Below, in pieces: positions 59,266 through 64,000 of a stretch of DNA of 64,000 bases. The stretch comes from Pomacea canaliculata (taxonomy: Eukaryota > Mollusca > Gastropoda > Architaenioglossa > Ampullariidae): the NCBI RefSeq assembly GCF_003073045.1, contig NC_037592.1, positions 1,957,371 through 2,021,370 on the forward strand. Direction: 5' to 3'. Numbering within the stretch: the first letter of the stretch is position 1; each line of letters begins with the position of its first letter. The notes under the pieces were generated by a model that ran no database searches, was not told the DNA's origin, and worked only from the letters and a program-made list of their open reading frames with translations. The position numbers were made by a program, and so were the translations under genes.

Positions 59266-59839
59266 TTATGAAATCTTTGCAATACTCTGATGAACCCAGT
59301 GCATTGACCTAAGCGGTTCAGTAAACAAGGTTTTGTTCGTCATGGCATACTTGTCCAAAACTGATAACATGGTAGACAACATAATTTTTCTTGTGCATGT
59401 AATTGTTTTTCAAATCAGTGAATATAAAGCTTGTACTGACAACAGCAAACTGACAAAACTTGTTGAATTAATTGTTTACTCTTACCAGTAAATCCTAAAA
59501 AGCGAAACACATGGAAAGTGAAATACAACTTTGACGATTTCATGTTTAAAGACATCAGAATAAGAAATATCTTTACACAAAACCTCTTCACTCTGGTAGT
59601 TTCCAACTATTGTGAGTCACAATCGCAAACGGCAACGACGTTATCATTTATTCATGAATTGTGCATCTCTGGCCCCAACATCAAATCCCTTCCACCCAGA
59701 CATGGCGTTTCCTACAGTTCTCTGAGGGAAGAACTCATTCTTCTTTCCACCAGCATTTAATCCGCGAACTCACAAATATTCCTTTAATCTGGCTACTTAA
59801 TTCCGCTTTTAAATAATTATTTTCTTCGTCACCACTCAT
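59266..59839 (-). CDS. Putative small minus-strand gene, unrecognised
   Basis: At 59839-59774 an ATG opens 22 codons (MSGDEENNYLKAELSSQIKG then IF) followed directly by a consensus donor GTGAGT. Lower down, a very good pyrimidine-rich acceptor (TTTCGCTTTTTAG) precedes GATTTACTG and GTAAGA near 59476-59490, possibly a 9-nt microexon. A further frame, closed by TAA at 59266-59268, reads LSVLDKYAMTNKTLF then TEPLRSMHWVHQSIAKIS. AATAAATAAA on this strand near 59056-59066 could be its poly(A) signal. Codon phase between the last two pieces could not be reconciled and no family was recognised, so only the first exon is moderately convincing. Confidence 0.3.
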
Positions 59840-60480
59840 GTCTGTCTCACGAGCTTTCGATCGGCTCGGTACTTCGGTGCGCAAGGGACATAAACGCGTC
59901 AGCTTATTCTCAAAAGGGAGGTAACAACCAGCACGGCCTCGCCTAATAGTGGAGTACAATCCACGGTTTGTTTAACATCAGACCCTGACACTTGAAGTTT
60001 TTATTTTCTAAACAGCAAAACTGATATTTCTGCGGTTTAAAGAATTCTAAATCTTTTGATATTAATGTTAATCCAATGTGTTTTTCGTGTTCATAGCAAG
60101 TCACCATCCAAACTTTCAAATTCGATTTTAGAGCACGATTCTCTCCCCTACGTGAAGAAATTATTTAATTTTTGGTCATTAATTATGACACCCGGGGCAG
60201 GAATTAAACGCGAAAGTCTATAGTAATGTCTGATTACGGCCATGACCAACGTTTGGGCCGAAGCACGCTTGAGGAGTTTAGTTCTTAGACATTTTTGTGC
60301 TATTTATTTGCATACGTAGTCATAAAATCAACCACACTATTTAACTGAAAAAAAGATTAAATATTGATTACATATTTAAAATATATTCAAGGGTAGTGTT
60401 CAAAATGCAAAAAATACAGGATGGTAGAAAGTGAGGAAGTACTCACGAAAGTACGTCCATGGACGGATATTAGCTCGTGG

Positions 60481-60650
60481 TACGTCACAGGAGTATCTAA
60501 TAAAAGGACAGAACTTCCTGGCTTCACAACAGGCGCATGCGCAGAGCGTGGCAGCGGAAGTCGATAGGAAAAGGAGAGTCGCCTTCAGGCGGCAGTATGG
60601 CGGCTGTGCTTTTCTGACCTTCTATCTTTGAACTTCTTCGTCTCCATGGA
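60481..60650. promoter_or_regulatory. CpG-rich promoter-like patch with NRF1- and YY1-like motifs
   Basis: In an otherwise AT-rich neighbourhood this patch has ACGTCA (60483-60488, CRE half-site), the palindrome GCGCATGCGC (60533-60542, NRF1 core) and TATGGCGGC (60596-60604, YY1-like start-site motif). On the minus strand an ATG at 60647 opens METKKFKDR followed by a possible donor GTCAGA; no second exon was found. Which gene it serves is unknown. Confidence 0.35.
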
Positions 60651-62843
60651 GAGCCAGTCCCGTAGAAGGCGTACTCTGGGTGTGGCATTTGGTCATTTGA
60701 ACCAAATTTGAAAAATAAGATCGAGGAACATCCTCTCTTGACCTTAAAAAAATTCTTGGTAAATCTGCCTTTCATGCATCCCGAAGCACACTTGTATTCT
60801 GCATGGCAATCTTTTGTGGCGCGAAGAACATATAAAAATGTGCGACACAGTCGAATTTCCTGTAACCTGTGTGTCGGGTCAGTGATAAACACTATGACAA
60901 CAAACGTTTTCTGCCTGGATTTTTTTCCCTTTTAATTTCACTCTTCCGGCCATCGGAGGAAACACAGTTCACAGCTAGCTTTAAGAATATAAAGTCGGGG
61001 TAGACTGCATTGCTCTGTTTAGATATCGTCAGCGTGGTTGTAGTGGGGGTGTAGGCTGGGGTTGGCACTGGGGTGGGAATGTCGTTCGGGAATAGTCCGT
61101 AGTCTTCTTTGTGTTCGTATCGGTGTCTGTGAACCCAATAGCAACCTTAGAAGTGCATGCAGCTCTTGCTCTGTCCACACTGGTGACATATACCCTCCAA
61201 AGACCACGAGGAGCGGTCTTAGACAATACAATGCCGTGCCGGTTCACACGACAAACCAGACCAGCTTGCCAGAAGAGGTTCGAGTTCCTACTGGCTCCTG
61301 TGCTTCATACAAATTGCTTGGTCTTACTCTCCATGTAGGAAACTGGGAGTAGTTTTGGTCCTGAATGCCTGGATTCTTTCTTCTGATTGGGCAATAAGAG
61401 TGTACGTCTCATGTTAGGGACTATGAGGGACTTGTCCAGTCTGAGTTTGGGAGCAGACGTGATTGTGCTATCTTGTCCTAACGGACCTAACCTCTCCGGC
61501 CTGACCATGGCTGGCCATGCTGCTGCTGCAATCGTGATGCATATTACTGTCGTGCAGCTGTTATTTGTGGAAAGTTTGGCCGACATGACACCACTGAACC
61601 TTAAAATCAGTGTGTCAAGTCAGCAAGCCTCGCTCAAAGTAATTGTCATGATCTAAATACTCGCAATGGTTTTAGACACCATTATTTTTCTACTCTAGAA
61701 GTTTAGATAAGCACAATGCTGCTTCCTAACATTCTGTTTGATCGGTAGTGAGTGATCGTGTATGGCCCAGCGCTGAGAGGAATTTTAGCCAGGAATATTG
61801 TTGTTAAATTATAGGGCTGCAAATGTCGGAGCAGGTCATTGTGACCAAGACAGGAATTTCCTACACGAGTGCGCTCCTCTCTCTCTGTCTGCAATTGCGT
61901 TATATAGAAGTCCGTGTGTGAACACCAGGTATTGTCAAATTTCTCCACCTCCTCTGTTCTTTTTTTTTTTCTAGCAGATAGTATCAAGATTGCCCCCATG
62001 TCACGTGACATGTTTGGCTGACTAAACATGATTTATCAGCACTGATCCCTTGCGCTCCCATTATGTTTTCGTCTTATATTGCCGTCATGTCATGTTTTGT
62101 GCTATTTATGCTTTGTTCTACTTTCCCCCAAGTGGATTAAGAATAAACATAACACCTGAAGTCCGCTTGCGCCTAACAGAGGGTCTGTCTTTCTATTTTT
62201 TAAGGCAGTATTTTCATCTAACTCTGCCACCTTCAGCTTTACGATATTTTCTTCGAACATCCACGCATTTTTTGTTTTTTTGTTTTTTGAATGTTTGAGC
62301 GTTTCTATCTCTCCCTGCGTGCGCGCACGTGTGTGTGTATGTGTGAGAGAGAAGGAAACCGGAGGGGATTACTATCAGCAGTAAGGCAGTATTTAACAAT
62401 GTTATAATGCCATGATGAGTTATCTGACACTAAATATTTATTAATTATCCAGAAGGATCGAAGTTTTCCTCCATAACCACAGAAAAACAAAGTGCGACAG
62501 GCATGATCTCTGGAATGCGAAAGAAAGGAAGAAATAATACCGTCCTTGCTATATCAGTCTCGATACCTTGTTACTGCTGGAAGTGGTTGTTTGTGACAAT
62601 AGTGCTGATACCTGTGAGTACTTGTAGAAACCTTGTGGTGCCAGTGTCTGTGAGTTCCTTAATTGACGGCCTTCAACTTGACGCTGGACGCGATAAGCGT
62701 TGTGTACTTCCGGCACTCGCTGGTTGGTGGCGAGACGAACACCACAAAATGTTTTCTCGCTGCTCGATGTTGTTCTCAGAGATGATGTCGCTTGTAGACA
62801 TGGAAATCTTGATTATACTTTGCCGGGCAGTGTTCTTACAAAT

Positions 62844-62907
62844 TGTCTGTGAGTCCAGTTATGTACATGTGAAGATGTCTGTGAGTCCAGCTATGTCCTC
62901 GTGAACA
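62844..62907. repeat. Two-copy 32-bp tandem repeat
   Basis: TGTCTGTGAGTCCAG-TATGT and the following bases are repeated once with a 32-bp period and a few substitutions. Confidence 0.75.
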
Positions 62908-63011
62908 TGTCTGTGGTGCCTTCAAACACGTTGCCAAGGATGTTGTGCGACTAAAAGTCTCGTATACACGAAAAAAGAGAAAGATCTGCTTCTATGTATG
63001 TGCGTAAGCGC

Positions 63012-63066
63012 GCATGTGTGTGTATGTGTGTGTATGTGGTGTGTGTGGTGTGTGTATGTGTGTGAG
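63012..63066. repeat. (TG)n-rich microsatellite
   Basis: Runs of TGTGTG interspersed with TATG and GGTG, ending in GAGAGAGAAG. Confidence 0.9.
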
Positions 63067-64000
63067 AGAGAAGAAATAATGATTGACACATCCTATACAC
63101 ATACATCACATTCAGGACTGTCCGTCACTCCTAAAAGGAAATGATGAACGAAATGACAGAAACAATGGTGTGTAGTACAAGGCTGCTAGACAATATCATA
63201 CACACCAACTCTGTCCCGGACATTATTTGTGAGAGACTTGTGCAGGTATTAGACATGAACATTCTGTAGTCAGCCGCCATGTGTAGAACATTTTACACCC
63301 ACCGCAAGCAGTCCTCTAAATGTCTTTCCCTCCAAATCAGAATGTTTTTGTCTCTAGAAATTTTGTTATTAATATCTTAAAATGCGGACAACACTTGTGT
63401 AACAGAGATGTTAATAAAGGATATGGAGGTGTACAATGAATCCGATGACATACGAGCCTCGGTATACTTCCGTGAGGTTGGTCATAATTAACACCGTAGT
63501 CACTAGTCACCTCACGTGTACACCCGAGCTTTTGTGCGTGAAATGAATACCGAGCTTTGTGGATGAATCGACAAGTGTTTAGCAATACACTGAGTGTATA
63601 CATGCATGCCAATGTGTGGAAAAATTATATAGATGACAGGATGCACAGTAAGGGGTGACAGACGGTCGAAGGTTAACTAACCGAATACATGTTAGCAGGC
63701 ACATATGTTACACTAGAATATGCTTGATGCTATGAACACACATGGTGTGCGCGTGTGTACGAGAGATGCGCGTGTGAGAGGGAGGGACGAGGGATCGAGT
63801 GAATAAAATAAGATGATGCGATGCGATTCTTCTGATTCATTCTCGCCATCTCCCACAAACGTCTCTGCCCAAAGGTTCGCTAAGTATCCCCCGATGTGTT
63901 CATTGTGTGCAGACCACGACAACGATGGCCATCAGACGCCATGTGTAACGAGCTTCAGGGAGCAGGACGAGGGTGGAGGTAGTGAAGGTGGATGGTGGGC

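Larger units (their letters stand above)
60651..64000. other. Right-end intergenic sequence
   Basis: No exon supported on either strand. It contains TG/GT-rich low-complexity DNA (63012-63066), another GT/GA-rich stretch (63740-63790) and a two-copy tandem repeat (62844-62907). Frames of up to 133 codons, such as one at 62503-62904, show no domain or splice context. Confidence 0.5.

Noticed and set aside
62503-62904. 133-codon plus-strand open frame
   Set aside because: Composition unlike coding exons of the window, contains the 32-bp tandem repeat, and no recognised domain.

Overview
This is an intron-rich, AT-rich animal nuclear DNA window, most likely from a mollusc and probably a gastropod. 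The basis is the gene content (synaptojanin, PINX1, PLK1, PIGV, TADA3 and LRRC72 orthologues at moderate divergence from human), GT-AG introns of 0.1-2 kb, and scattered CR1/L2-like LINE 3' ends, tRNA-derived SINEs and small hAT elements. The species call is an inference; no species-specific marker was used.

Seven protein-coding genes alternate strictly in strand. (1) 1266-8398 +, C-terminal half of synaptojanin, whose 5' part lies off the left edge. (2) 15516-19046 -, PINX1 with an expanded, repeat-bearing C-terminus. (3) 19415-27191 +, a complete 13-exon PLK1. (4) 28782-32072 -, PIGV. (5) 32839-39980 +, TADA3. (6) 44162-48182 -, LRRC72. (7) 49348-56148 +, a large gene joining at least eleven U1/JAZ-type C2H2 zinc fingers to a Dicer/RIG-I-like SF2 helicase. 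The genes form three divergent pairs (PINX1/PLK1, PIGV/TADA3, LRRC72/zinc finger-helicase) and three convergent pairs. From about 56.2 kb to the right edge no gene could be assembled with confidence; one short minus-strand candidate and one CpG-rich promoter-like patch are recorded.

The most unusual item is gene 7. Its fingers are of the dsRNA-binding class and its helicase motifs (PTGTGKT, DEAHH, LTASPAG, MRGRARK) are of the Dicer/RLR class, but it lacks CARDs, RNase III domains and a RIG-I-type C-terminal domain. A double-stranded-RNA sensing or processing role is inferred, not shown. The junction between the finger block and the helicase block has two reading-frame changes that need a transcript to resolve.

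Other genes work in separate pathways: synaptojanin in synaptic vesicle uncoating, PLK1 in mitosis, PINX1 in telomerase inhibition and nucleolar RNA maturation, PIGV in GPI-anchor synthesis, TADA3 in SAGA/ATAC acetyltransferase complexes. LRRC72 has no established function. Exon limits were placed by hand from splice consensus, codon phase and remembered family sequences, so individual borders can be wrong by a few codons.
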